From contig NZ_CP136709.1 of assembly GCF_032926325.1 (NCBI RefSeq), positions 905,501 to 969,500 of the forward strand: a stretch of 64,000 nt of DNA, given 5' to 3'. The notes under the pieces are model-generated. The model was not told where the DNA came from, made no database searches, and saw only the letters and a program-made list of their open reading frames with translations. The DNA comes from Aestuariibaculum lutulentum (GTDB taxonomy: Bacteria > Bacteroidota > Bacteroidia > Flavobacteriales > Flavobacteriaceae). Of the stretch, positions 36,129 through 45,090 are shown in pieces. Numbering within the stretch: position 1 is the first letter of the stretch; each line of letters begins with the position of its first letter. The translations under genes and the position numbers were made by a program.

Positions 36129-37631
36129 ATGAAAAAAATTAAGTTATTAACACTATTATGCCTGTGCATCTCACTAACCTCTTGTGCACAGCAAAACAAT
36201 ATAAAACCTACTGTTTATACCGTTGGAGATTCTACAGTAAAAAATGGTCGCGGTGATGGCTCTGGCGGCCTTTGGGGTTGGGGCGATTTTATTGGTCAGT
36301 TTTTAGACAGCACTAAAGTTAACGTTGAAAACCATGCCTTAGGAGGAACCAGTAGCCGTACTTTTCAAAATTTAGGTCTTTGGGATTCTGTTCAAAAACA
36401 ACTGAAACGTGGCGATTATGTGATGATTCAGTTCGGACATAATGATAACGGTCCCGTTAATGACACCATTAGAGCCCGTGGAACTATAAAAGGTATTGGT
36501 GATGAAACCGAAGAAATAACCAATATGATTACCGGAGAACATGAAATTGTTCACTCTTACGGCTGGTATATAGAAAAAGTGGTTAAGGAAACGCAAGCTA
36601 AAGGAGCTATTCCTATAATCATGTCACCAATTCCAAGAAATGACTGGCATAATGGTAAAGTACCTAGAAACGACAAGTCTTATGGCTTATGGGCAAAACA
36701 AATTGCAGAAAAAACAGGAGCTACATTCATTAATTTAAATGAAAAAATGGCTAAAAAGCTTGAAGGTTTTGGCGAAAATAAAGTGACAGGAACTTATTTC
36801 TACAAACGCGACCATACCCATCCTTCGGCAAGAGGAGCCGCCATGGCAGCTTCCATCATTATTAATGAATTAAAACAAACCGATAATTCCATCAAAAATT
36901 ATATCCTTAGTGATGTTAAGGTTGTTCTTCCAAAAAAGAAAAACATCTTCTTAATTGGAGATTCTACTATGGCAAGCAGCAGCAACCCGAATACCATTGG
37001 TTGGGGCGTGCCTTTTCTGCAATTTTGCGATACAACGCAAGTCAATGTGATTAACAAAGCGCGTGGCGGACGAAGCACAAGAACGTTTATTTACGAAGGT
37101 CTATGGGATTCTGCAAAAAGTGAATTTCAGGAAGGTGATTATGTTGTTATTCAATTTGGACATAATGATGCCGGAAATATTGATAAAAAGAAATTTAGAG
37201 GGTCTTTAAAAGGTATTGGAGACGAAACACAGGAAGTAATGCGAGACAGCACCGGACTTGAAACCGTACATACCTACGGTTGGTATTTAAAAAAGATGAT
37301 TAAAGACACCCGGGAAAAAGGTGCGAAACCAATTATTTTAAGCCTAACACCACGTAACGAATGGCCAAACGGTAAAGCTGAAAGGCGTACCGATAGCTAT
37401 GTAAAATGGGCTAAAGAAGTTGCTGAAGCTGAACATGTACCGTTTTTCGATTTAAATGATATTGTAGCCACAAAATACGAAGCTTTAGGAAAAGGGTATG
37501 TAAAAACTTTTTTCCCTCAAGACCATACTCACACTAATTTGGAAGGCGCTACATTTACAGCTAAAACCGTAGCTGAACTCTTTAAAAAATCTAGAACCCT
37601 TGGATTAAGAAGTTATATTTATTTTGAATAA
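36129..37631 (+). CDS. Tandem double CE12 acetylesterase lipoprotein
   Basis: A 500-residue lipoprotein (signal ends SLTSC) with two complete SGNH/CE12 domains. Domain 1 (~residues 30-250) has VGDSTVKNGRGDGSGGLWGW, IQFGHNDNGPV and RDHTHPSARGA; domain 2 (~270-490) has LIGDSTMASSSNPNTIGWG, IQFGHNDAGNI and QDHTHTNLEGA. Both keep the Ser, Gly, Asn and Asp-His residues, so both should be active. The shared KGIGDET phrase and parallel motif order show an internal duplication. The likely role is removal of acetyl groups at two positions or on both sugars of RG-I. A bidirectional terminator follows. Confidence 0.9.
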   Translation: MKKIKLLTLLCLCISLTSCAQQNNIKPTVYTVGDSTVKNGRGDGSGGLWGWGDFIGQFLDSTKVNVENHALGGTSSRTFQNLGLWDSVQKQLKRGDYVMIQFGHNDNGPVNDTIRARGTIKGIGDETEEITNMITGEHEIVHSYGWYIEKVVKETQAKGAIPIIMSPIPRNDWHNGKVPRNDKSYGLWAKQIAEKTGATFINLNEKMAKKLEGFGENKVTGTYFYKRDHTHPSARGAAMAASIIINELKQTDNSIKNYILSDVKVVLPKKKNIFLIGDSTMASSSNPNTIGWGVPFLQFCDTTQVNVINKARGGRSTRTFIYEGLWDSAKSEFQEGDYVVIQFGHNDAGNIDKKKFRGSLKGIGDETQEVMRDSTGLETVHTYGWYLKKMIKDTREKGAKPIILSLTPRNEWPNGKAERRTDSYVKWAKEVAEAEHVPFFDLNDIVATKYEALGKGYVKTFFPQDHTHTNLEGATFTAKTVAELFKKSRTLGLRSYIYFE

Positions 37632-37655
37632 TCTATTTTAATTTCACAAGTAATA

Positions 37656-37690
37656 AAAATGCTTCGATTATATCGGAGCATTTTATTTTA
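37656..37690. terminator. Hairpin terminator between convergent units
   Basis: AAAATGCTTCGA pairs with TCGGAGCATTTT (one G-T pair) around a short loop, with A/T runs on both sides. It serves the + strand CE12 unit; the - strand orphan gene ends inside it. Confidence 0.75.
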
Positions 37691-38210
37691 TATACTTTTC
37701 AACCTCCCTGATTGACATAATTACCATTCCTAAATTCATATTAAAACATGCGCCTCCAACCCCATAATTGATAATAAATTGCATGTGATTATCATCTAAA
37801 AACGATATTCCGAATTCGTTTAATTTAAAATACCGAAAATTAATTTGCTCTAAACAACTCTTAAGCTCGAAAATTTCAGAATCTGCTTGAAATTCAGTTT
37901 TAAGTTTATCATTTAATAACTGTTCTAATTCCAGACTATTTTCATTAAAAAAACTCAAATTATTAACTCTCAAAGTATCTTTCTTATCAATCCTAAACAA
38001 TTCATATTGATAAGAATAACGACCTTTATAATCAGGCTCTCCAATTGATTTAAACAGATGATTGCGAAATTTACATATCCTTACAATTACAGAATCTAAA
38101 CTATTATCATTTTCCTCCATCTTTTCAAAACATTCAATCTTGAAAGAGTCACTCTGAGCATAAATATTACTCAAACAAAAAAGAAATAAAAAATAGAATA
38201 AATACTTCAT
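37683..38210 (-). CDS. Small secreted protein of unknown function
   Basis: 175 residues with a clear cleavable signal (MKYLFYFLFLFCLSNIYAQ). I do not recognise the mature part. It is rich in charged and aromatic residues, contains four Cys in the mature chain (in FKIECFEK, VIRICKF, KSCLEQ and GACFNM), and ends NMNLGMVIMSIREVEKYIK. It starts 7 bases after the GH2 gene at 38218, so it is probably the last gene of the susC-led - strand unit, and its stop lies in the terminator hairpin. It does not look like any CAZyme or binding protein I know. A housekeeping gene caught at the end of the operon is an alternative. Confidence 0.65.
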   Translation of the reverse strand: MKYLFYFLFLFCLSNIYAQSDSFKIECFEKMEENDNSLDSVIVRICKFRNHLFKSIGEPDYKGRYSYQYELFRIDKKDTLRVNNLSFFNENSLELEQLLNDKLKTEFQADSEIFELKSCLEQINFRYFKLNEFGISFLDDNHMQFIINYGVGGACFNMNLGMVIMSIREVEKYIK

Positions 38211-38217
38211 TTTTTAA

Positions 38218-40644
38218 TTACGGAATTACAGATTGTATAGTTACATGTCCTGTTTTCAATCCCTTACCACTCACTTTTAACTTAATATCTCCAGCTTCTT
38301 TCGTGGTTTGCACAAGTACTACTAATTTACCACTAAACAGCTTCATTGTAGGTAAATGGAATAACTCTAGCGAAGTGGCATCACCATTACAAGCGGCGTG
38401 ATAAGTTCCTTTTCCTGATACTTTAAATTCTAATTGATTAGTAGCTGTAGGGCAAGGAATTCCGTTTTTATCAACTACAGAAACTCTAACAAAAGCTAAA
38501 TCTTCACCATTAGCTTTTATCTTTTGTTCTTCTGGTTCCAGAACTATTTTATAAGCAGTTCCTGCTGTATGAATCTCCTTTTCTTCAGATAGATTTCCAT
38601 GATCATCGAAAGCCACAACTTTAAGTGTTCCTGGTTCATAATTAACATCCATCCACATTAAACGGTAACGGTTTTGAGGGGTTTCATTATTTTTTTTCTG
38701 AATCCCCATGCTTTTTCCGTTTACAAATAATTCGGCGCTGTTATAACTCGTGTACACAAATACCGGAGTGGTTTCGCCTTCGCGTCCTTCCCAGTTCCAG
38801 TGGGGTAAAACATGAAGGGTTTCATCTTCTGTATTCCATCGGCTACGGTATAAATAAAAACGGTCTTTAGGTAGTCCTGCCAAATCATTAATTCCGAAAT
38901 ACGAACTTCGCGACGGCCATTTATCATCGTAAGGTGTTGGCTCTCCTAAATAATCAAAACCTGTCCAAACAAACTCCCCGATGACCCAGGGTTTATCATC
39001 CTGAAGCACAAAATCGTCATCCGGAACATTAGACCAGCTACAGTATTCTAAATCGTAAGATGAACATTGAAAATCGTTGTATTGTTTCATGCTTGCCTTT
39101 TCAACCGGAAACTTATAAACCCCTCTTGAACTCACAGTTGAAGCCGTTTCAGACCCCAAAATAAATCCTTGTGGAAACATCTCAAAAGCTTCTTCATACA
39201 AATGCAGACGATAGTTTAATCCTGGCACATCCAACAAAGCTCCAAAACCAGATTTCATGGTTTGTGCAACGCGATCCATACCAACGGTTACCGGACGTGT
39301 AGGATCTTCGCGATGAAAAATATCCTGTAAGCGCTTCGCGCGTTTTACACCTTCGGCACCAAACTGATCAGGTACTTCGTTTCCTGAACTCCACATCACA
39401 ATACACGGATGATTACGCGTGGCATGAATCAAGTTTACTAAATCCTTCTCCACATCAGCTTCAAAAAACTGATGATAGCCATTTTTCACTTTTGCTTTAG
39501 CCCATTCGTCAAAACTTTCAGCTAAAAACATAAAGCCCATTTCATCACATAATTCCAATTGTTCCAGCGACGGCATATTATGCGAACTTCTAATGGCATC
39601 AACCCCCATATCTTTTAAAATACGAAGTTGTCTTCGCAAAGCTGATCTATTTATTGCTGCTCCAAGAGGGCCTAAATCATGATGCAGACAAACACCCTTA
39701 AACTTTCGGACTTTACCATTTAAACTAAAGCCTTTATTCGCTTCGTAAGCCATGGTTCGAATACCAAATTTAGTCGACACCTCATCGATTAACTTTTCAT
39801 CCTTATACAACTTTAAAACAGCCGTGTACAAATATGGTGACTCCGGACTCCATAATTTAGGATTGCTTACCGGAATGTTTTGTTCAAATTGATTATCAAA
39901 CAAAGTGATTGTTTGATTTGAAACCACCTGATTTCCATCGGCATCAAAAACAGTCGTCACTAACTTTAAATCGCTTCCTGTTACATTGGTTTTCACATTT
40001 ACTTTAGCAACATCTTCAAAAACCAAAGGTGTCGTGATAAACGTTCCCCAATGATTGATGCTTTCTTTATTTTTTACAATCAGTTGTACTTTTCTGTACA
40101 ATCCAGCTCCTGGATACCACCGGGAAGATTCACCCTGATTTGATAAATGCACGGCTAAAACATTATCTTCTTCAAGAACATCTGTGATATCGAAATAAAA
40201 ATAATTATAGCCATAATTCCACTCACCTACTTTCTTGCCGTTCACATAAACTTTAGGCTGACTCATAGCTCCATCAAAAGTTAATAATACTTTTTGATTT
40301 TCATTAACATCGGAAAGTTTGAATGTTTTGCGATACCAGCCATCACCTATATACGGTAAAGCTCCTGTGCGACCGGTTTTTTCTGTTGGTATTTTTTCTC
40401 CGTTTTGTTCAATAGCAACAGTTTGCTTATCGATTTCCTTATCAAACGGACCGTAAATTGCCCAGTCGTGCGGAACATTTACCGTTTCCCATTTCGTATC
40501 GTCGAAGCCTTTTTGAGAAGCTGCTTGAATATTTCCTTTAGAGAATTTCCAGTCTTCTTTTAAATCTATTACCTTTCTATTTTGACCGGAAAATTGAAGT
40601 GTAAATAAAGTAACGAATGAAAAAATGAAATATGAGAAACGCAT
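38218..40644 (-). CDS. GH2 beta-galactosidase-type enzyme (808 aa)
   Basis: An exported GH2 enzyme (signal FVTLFTLQFSGQ). The N-terminal domain starts LKEDWKFSKG and contains VNVPHDWAIYGPF. The TIM barrel carries the acid/base in MWSSGNEVPDQ (~residue 422) and the nucleophile in WVIGEFVWTGFDYLGEPTPY (~557). C-terminal domains resemble DUF4982 and an invasin/Ig-like module (~600-808), a typical Bacteroidota beta-galactosidase architecture. The likely role is removal of galactose from arabinogalactan or galactan side chains of RG-I. It follows L-rhamnose mutarotase by 19 bases. Confidence 0.92.
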   Translation of the reverse strand: MRFSYFIFSFVTLFTLQFSGQNRKVIDLKEDWKFSKGNIQAASQKGFDDTKWETVNVPHDWAIYGPFDKEIDKQTVAIEQNGEKIPTEKTGRTGALPYIGDGWYRKTFKLSDVNENQKVLLTFDGAMSQPKVYVNGKKVGEWNYGYNYFYFDITDVLEEDNVLAVHLSNQGESSRWYPGAGLYRKVQLIVKNKESINHWGTFITTPLVFEDVAKVNVKTNVTGSDLKLVTTVFDADGNQVVSNQTITLFDNQFEQNIPVSNPKLWSPESPYLYTAVLKLYKDEKLIDEVSTKFGIRTMAYEANKGFSLNGKVRKFKGVCLHHDLGPLGAAINRSALRRQLRILKDMGVDAIRSSHNMPSLEQLELCDEMGFMFLAESFDEWAKAKVKNGYHQFFEADVEKDLVNLIHATRNHPCIVMWSSGNEVPDQFGAEGVKRAKRLQDIFHREDPTRPVTVGMDRVAQTMKSGFGALLDVPGLNYRLHLYEEAFEMFPQGFILGSETASTVSSRGVYKFPVEKASMKQYNDFQCSSYDLEYCSWSNVPDDDFVLQDDKPWVIGEFVWTGFDYLGEPTPYDDKWPSRSSYFGINDLAGLPKDRFYLYRSRWNTEDETLHVLPHWNWEGREGETTPVFVYTSYNSAELFVNGKSMGIQKKNNETPQNRYRLMWMDVNYEPGTLKVVAFDDHGNLSEEKEIHTAGTAYKIVLEPEEQKIKANGEDLAFVRVSVVDKNGIPCPTATNQLEFKVSGKGTYHAACNGDATSLELFHLPTMKLFSGKLVVLVQTTKEAGDIKLKVSGKGLKTGHVTIQSVIP

Positions 40645-40663
40645 GAGAAATTATTTAAAACTA

Positions 40664-40987
40664 CTAATCTAAATGAAAAACTTCTTTTAATGCTATGGCT
40701 ACCGGAGAATTATCAGGATTTGTATCCATTATGTCCGCCATATATGCCCACCACTTTTTTACAATAGGGTGATTAGGTAACAAATCGTGATCGAAATCTT
40801 CACTAATTTTTTGAACCGCAAAAAGGGTTAAGGTTTCTTCATCTAAAAAAATACTGTAATCCTCAATTCCTGTCTCTGAAAGTAACTCTGAAAGTTCCGG
40901 CCAAATCTCATCATGACGCTTTTTATATTCGGCTTCAAAACCCGGTTTCAATTTCATTTTGAAGGCATTTCTAATGGTTTTTTTCAT
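40664..40987 (-). CDS. rhaM: L-rhamnose mutarotase
   Basis: A 107-residue dimeric alpha/beta-barrel cytoplasmic enzyme that interconverts alpha and beta L-rhamnose. The family stretches MKLKPGFEAEYKKRHDEIWP, IEDYSIFLDEETLTLFA and HPIVKKWWAYMADIMDTNPD are visible, with His in the RHDEIWP motif. Length is typical (~104). It is encoded between a propeller lipoprotein and GH2. Its presence indicates that rhamnose released by enzymes such as GH106 at 51195 is a substrate, though no rhamnose isomerase or kinase is in the window. Confidence 0.92.
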   Translation of the reverse strand: MKKTIRNAFKMKLKPGFEAEYKKRHDEIWPELSELLSETGIEDYSIFLDEETLTLFAVQKISEDFDHDLLPNHPIVKKWWAYMADIMDTNPDNSPVAIALKEVFHLD

Positions 40988-40996
40988 TTTAATTGA

Positions 40997-42007
40997 CTAT
41001 CTAATATTTAAATTAATCTGAACAGGTTGATTACGATTGCAAACAATTTCACCATCTACATATTTTAATTCAGCCACTTGAATAGAAGTCCGTCTGGTGT
41101 TATACGAGTCTTTTCCTTTATTTTCAGGCGTACGACCGGGATGGGTAAAATAAAACACATACGCCTTATCGCCACTCACCACAATATCGGGGTGTCCTCC
41201 TATAACTTTATCATCTGCTCCGGTTCCCGGAACTTGTAAAATATTATTTTTTTGGCGGTTCCATTGCTCAAAATCATCAGACCAATACACACCCAGACCA
41301 CGCCAGGCATCATTAACCATCCAGTTTTTGTCTTTCCAACGGAAAACATTTGGCCCTTCTCCCCGATCTTTAACAACTTTTTTACCGCTGTCTACCCAAT
41401 GGTATAAATCGTCACTATCGGCATAATAAATCGATTTTCCATCATTCTCATTATTATAATACATACGCCAGGTCCCGTTTGGCAATTGAAAAACATCGGC
41501 ATCGATGCAACGTTCGGAAGCCAGTTCCAACTTAGACTGAAATGCCCAGTCTACCATGTTTTGACTAGTTAAATGCACAATGTAACGCGGATGATACCAG
41601 CCTTCAAAAATACCCGGAACAATGGTTAAATACATGTGATAAACGCCATCATGCTCTAAAACATCGGGTGCCCAATGGGTCACGTTTTCAATGTCGTAAT
41701 CGATATTGCAAGTACCTTTGTACGTCCAGTGGGCACCATCTTTAGATTCGGCTATACCAATTTTAGTACCGTGTACCCAAGCCACGCCGCTTAGCGTTGA
41801 ATCTTTTGCACGACGATTGGTATAATACATGTACCAAACTTTATCATTTTCATTCCATAAAATAGAAGGATCGGCTGCACCATCAAAAACCGGGTCTCGA
41901 TATAAGGGTTTATCGGCGATGTTGGTTTGATTTGTTTTCGCTTTTTGAGTTCTACATGCTGAAAAAAGAATTAACAATAGAATGAAGTAAAGTAATTTGA
42001 ATTTCAT
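40997..42007 (-). CDS. Beta-propeller glycosidase-like lipoprotein (GH43/GH117 type)
   Basis: A 336-residue lipoprotein (signal ends LILFSAC). Blade phrases with acidic starts: DPVFDGAADPSILWNENDK, THWAPDVLEHDGVYHMYLT, CIDADVFQLPNGTWRMYYNN and GGHPDIVVSGDKAYVFYF, i.e. a five-bladed propeller of the GH43/GH32/GH117 group. The Asp in GAADPS and the Asp in CIDADVF would be candidate catalytic residues. I cannot place it in a subfamily. It lies 9 bases before rhaM and 10 bases after the sulfatase gene, so it is in the same unit. It shares little visible sequence with the propeller at 24444. Confidence 0.7.
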   Translation of the reverse strand: MKFKLLYFILLLILFSACRTQKAKTNQTNIADKPLYRDPVFDGAADPSILWNENDKVWYMYYTNRRAKDSTLSGVAWVHGTKIGIAESKDGAHWTYKGTCNIDYDIENVTHWAPDVLEHDGVYHMYLTIVPGIFEGWYHPRYIVHLTSQNMVDWAFQSKLELASERCIDADVFQLPNGTWRMYYNNENDGKSIYYADSDDLYHWVDSGKKVVKDRGEGPNVFRWKDKNWMVNDAWRGLGVYWSDDFEQWNRQKNNILQVPGTGADDKVIGGHPDIVVSGDKAYVFYFTHPGRTPENKGKDSYNTRRTSIQVAELKYVDGEIVCNRNQPVQINLNIR

Positions 42008-42017
42008 GAATAAGAAT

Positions 42018-43406
42018 CTATTTTAGTTCGACGTTTACCGTCTTGTCGTCTTTTTTAAACTGGTTTTGAAGCAACTCTTTCATCGTTTCAGCAATTTCAT
42101 TTTCCTCATCTATCAAATTATGTTTTTCTTCAGGGTCAGTTTCAATATTATAAAGTTGATATATAGCCGGTGAACCATCTTTATGACGATTTCTAATCAT
42201 TTTCCAAGGCTTATGAATTAAACTTTCCTGAATATGACCTCGTACATAAATATCGTGAATAGTTTCAACTTCACTATTTTCAATAGACGGCCAAACATTT
42301 TTACCTTCTACATACTGTGGAATGTCTTCTCCTATCATACTTAAAACTGTTGGCATAACATCACTAATCGCTATATAATTTGAATTCTCTTCAGGCTGTA
42401 ACTTCCCTTTAAAACAAGCTATCGCAGGTACACGAATGGCGCCTTCGTAATTTGAAGTTTTCCAATCACGCAATGGGAAATTGCTTCCTAAAACATCGTT
42501 GCCTTTATTAAACTTTCCGTCATACTGAAAGGTTGGATACCAGTTTTCCATAGCGCCGTTATCACTTATAAAAAGCACCAATGTATTTTCTTCCAGATGT
42601 TGTACTTTTAAGGTTTCCAGAACCTTCCCAATGGCATCATCCATATGTGTCATGGCAGCAGCAAAGTCCACGCGACTACTATCTTTTATGGTTTTGTAAT
42701 AAGGTTGCTTCCATTTTTCTTCTTCCTGTAAGGGAAAATGCGGTGCACTATAAGCCAATTGTATGTAGAAATTCTTAGCTGTATCTCGTTTTTTGGTCAA
42801 CCACTCGATGGCTTCTTTAGTCACTAAATCGGTGGTGTGACCTTCTTCTTCAATCATTTTATCGTTTCGATACCAACTGGCATCTCCGTTTTTATAACGG
42901 TGTGTGTATTGATCGATTTGCCCATGTAAAAACCCATAAGAATAATCGAAACCAAAAGCATTTGGTCCGTTAGAAATATCTAAACCTAAATGCCATTTTC
43001 CGAATAGAGCATTCTGATAATTTTTCCTTTTTAAAGCCTGAGGTAAAGTCGTAATCGAATCGGGCAGGGTTTTATTGCTTTTGCCGCTAATAGGAGCAAC
43101 AATACCAATACGACTGGAAGGCATTCCTGTTAACAACGATACGCGTGATGGCGAACAGGTTGGGTTGGCATAAAATCTGTTAAGTTTTACTCCTTTATTA
43201 GCCAAACTATCAATATTAGGTGTATGGATTTCAGAGCCGTTATACCCGACGTCGTTCCACCCAGCATCATCGGCGATAATGACTAAAATGTTAAGTCCTT
43301 TATCCGTTTTCTCTATAATCTCCTTTTGATCTGATTTGTTTTTACAAGAGGTAAACAAAAGAAAAGCGCAACTCAGTAAGGCAAATGGTAATAACCTAAT
43401 ACTCAT
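42018..43406 (-). CDS. S1-family sulfatase lipoprotein
   Basis: A 462-residue lipoprotein (signal ends LLFTSC). Motifs are LVIIADDAGWNDVGYNGS with the metal-binding Asp pair, CSPSR at residue 84 where Cys becomes formylglycine, ALFGKWHLG, and the later metal site LVLFISDNGAMENWYP. It is of normal length. It hydrolyses sulfate esters from a glycan; activation needs a maturase (anSME or FGE) not seen here. A sulfatase in a pectin-type locus is unexpected because land pectin is not sulfated, so a marine galacturonan or RG-like polymer may be targeted. It has its own upstream motif and is separated from susD by a terminator. Confidence 0.9.
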   Translation of the reverse strand: MSIRLLPFALLSCAFLLFTSCKNKSDQKEIIEKTDKGLNILVIIADDAGWNDVGYNGSEIHTPNIDSLANKGVKLNRFYANPTCSPSRVSLLTGMPSSRIGIVAPISGKSNKTLPDSITTLPQALKRKNYQNALFGKWHLGLDISNGPNAFGFDYSYGFLHGQIDQYTHRYKNGDASWYRNDKMIEEEGHTTDLVTKEAIEWLTKKRDTAKNFYIQLAYSAPHFPLQEEEKWKQPYYKTIKDSSRVDFAAAMTHMDDAIGKVLETLKVQHLEENTLVLFISDNGAMENWYPTFQYDGKFNKGNDVLGSNFPLRDWKTSNYEGAIRVPAIACFKGKLQPEENSNYIAISDVMPTVLSMIGEDIPQYVEGKNVWPSIENSEVETIHDIYVRGHIQESLIHKPWKMIRNRHKDGSPAIYQLYNIETDPEEKHNLIDEENEIAETMKELLQNQFKKDDKTVNVELK

Positions 43407-43465
43407 GAATATTAATTATGTTTAAAAAGTTAGTTGGACAATAAAGATATTTTATTGGAAACTAA

Positions 43466-43483
43466 ATAGTATCCTGTGCTATA
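43466..43483 (-). promoter_or_regulatory. ACAGGAT-type regulatory motif before sulfatase
   Basis: On the + strand ATAGTATCCTGTGCTATA. The 12 bases ATAGTATCCTGT recur exactly, reversed, at 48439-48450. AGTAT and ATACT also form inverted arms around the core. It is about 64 bases before the sulfatase start. Confidence 0.5.
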
Positions 43484-43492
43484 CTGTAAAAT

Positions 43493-43527
43493 AAAAAAGC
43501 GCCACAATAATAAACTGCAGCGCCTTT
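43493..43527 (-). terminator. Hairpin terminator after susD
   Basis: Read on the - strand, AAAGGCGC and GCGCTTTT pair across about 17 bases and are followed by six T residues, 25 bases after the susD stop codon. The stem is short with one G-T pair, so read-through is likely. Confidence 0.6.
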
Positions 43528-43551
43528 AAACATATTAAACAAACTAACTCT

Positions 43552-45072
43552 TTAATTATAACCTGGGTTCTGTTCATACAAACCTGGTTTCACTTCTAAT
43601 TGACTTTGGTTTATAGGGTAGATAATAAAGTTAGCCTCCATTGGATTCATAACTCCAGCTGTATCATCAACATCCTCCCACGCATTGATTATATCTATCA
43701 CCTTACCTGTTCTAACTAAATCATGAAATCTTAATCCTTCTCCAAAGAATTCTTTTCTTCTCTCTTCCAGAAGATCATCTAAATCAACATTTGAAACAGT
43801 TCCTAATCCAGCCCTAGCTCTCACATCGTTTACGATATCGTCTACTTGCTGACTCGGACCACTTTTTAAAAGAATCTCTGCTTTCATCATTAACACATCG
43901 GTGTAACGGATAACAGGGAAATCGACACCCCAGTTAAAACGATCTACAGGAAGTAAAGAGCTTATCGGCTCATCATCTGCATCTAAATCTAAATACTTAA
44001 CAATCATGGCATCGTTACTCAAGCCTCCTGTATCGTCTACCCAGCTTCTTAAAATTGAATAATCATCTCTTACATCGGCACTTTCATAAGCATTTAATAA
44101 TTCATTTGAAGGTGTAACAATACCATCACTAGGGCTACCACCTGCAAATGGTAAATGAACTCTTGCCCAAGCTTCATGATACATTAACGTTGGCAAAATG
44201 GTTCCAATTCCTCTATCGCCACCAACACCATCATTGATGTTCTGAATTGCAAAAACGATATCCTTATTATTCTCTGACGTTGTATTAAAAATGGTCGCAT
44301 AATCCGTTACATCTCCAAATTGTCCGCTTGAAATAACATCATTAAAAAGCGTTAAAGCCTGAGACGTCATATCTACTCCCAAGCCTGGGCCTTCGATACT
44401 ATAAGTTGGACCTGACATGGTTAAATACACTTTTCCTAATAAAGCTTTAGCTACTACAGAGGATGGTCTTCCTGCTTGCGGAGGAGTTGTTGGTAATAAA
44501 CTAATCGCACTTTCTAAATCTGCTACAATTAAATCATATACCTCCTGAGGGGTAGCACGTGAAATTTCTAGAGCTTCGCTTGGTGTAATTATTTTATCAA
44601 TTAAAGGAACTCCTCCAAAAAATCTAACTAAATCGAAATAGAAAAAAGCTCTTAAAAACTTTACTTCTCCTTCCATTCTTTCTCTTGTTGTTTGATCTGG
44701 AACTACATTATCGTTTAATTGCCCTAAGACTGTATTTGCTCTAAGTATTCCAACATAAGGATCATTCCACGCATCTCGAACTATAGGATTCGTTACCAGT
44801 GTTCTGGAAAAATTAGTTACTGGAATCCAATCACGTACCCCGGCTAATCCAGCGATGTAAACATTATCTGATCGCACTTCTGACAAATAAAACTGAGCAG
44901 AAGAATGGTATTTTATAGCATTGTAAACTCCTACAATGGCTTGTTCGAAATCTGTTTCATTTTCATAAAAGTCTGCAGCACTTCTGTTTGATAAAGGCGC
45001 CTGATCTAACTCACTTTCACAAGCACTAAATACCAATACTGACAAAAGACTTAGTAATATATATTTTTTCAT
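43552..45072 (-). CDS. susD: SusD/RagB-family outer-membrane glycan-binding lipoprotein
   Basis: A 506-residue lipoprotein (signal ends LVFSAC). SusD proteins cap the SusC channel at the cell surface and bind the polysaccharide. The TPR-rich N-terminal half (RSAADFYENETDFEQAIVG, EVKFLRAFFYFDLVRFFGG) and the family C-terminus (FPVIRYTDVLMMKAEILL, EERRKEFFGEGLRFHDLVR, NPGYN) are visible. It lies 18 bases after susC. It is the only SusD in the window, so this pair would serve both homogalacturonan and RG-I oligomers unless others lie outside. The symbol is used for the family, not for starch. Confidence 0.96.
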   Translation of the reverse strand: MKKYILLSLLSVLVFSACESELDQAPLSNRSAADFYENETDFEQAIVGVYNAIKYHSSAQFYLSEVRSDNVYIAGLAGVRDWIPVTNFSRTLVTNPIVRDAWNDPYVGILRANTVLGQLNDNVVPDQTTRERMEGEVKFLRAFFYFDLVRFFGGVPLIDKIITPSEALEISRATPQEVYDLIVADLESAISLLPTTPPQAGRPSSVVAKALLGKVYLTMSGPTYSIEGPGLGVDMTSQALTLFNDVISSGQFGDVTDYATIFNTTSENNKDIVFAIQNINDGVGGDRGIGTILPTLMYHEAWARVHLPFAGGSPSDGIVTPSNELLNAYESADVRDDYSILRSWVDDTGGLSNDAMIVKYLDLDADDEPISSLLPVDRFNWGVDFPVIRYTDVLMMKAEILLKSGPSQQVDDIVNDVRARAGLGTVSNVDLDDLLEERRKEFFGEGLRFHDLVRTGKVIDIINAWEDVDDTAGVMNPMEANFIIYPINQSQLEVKPGLYEQNPGYN

Positions 45073-45090
45073 ATGTGTAATTTTTTGTTT

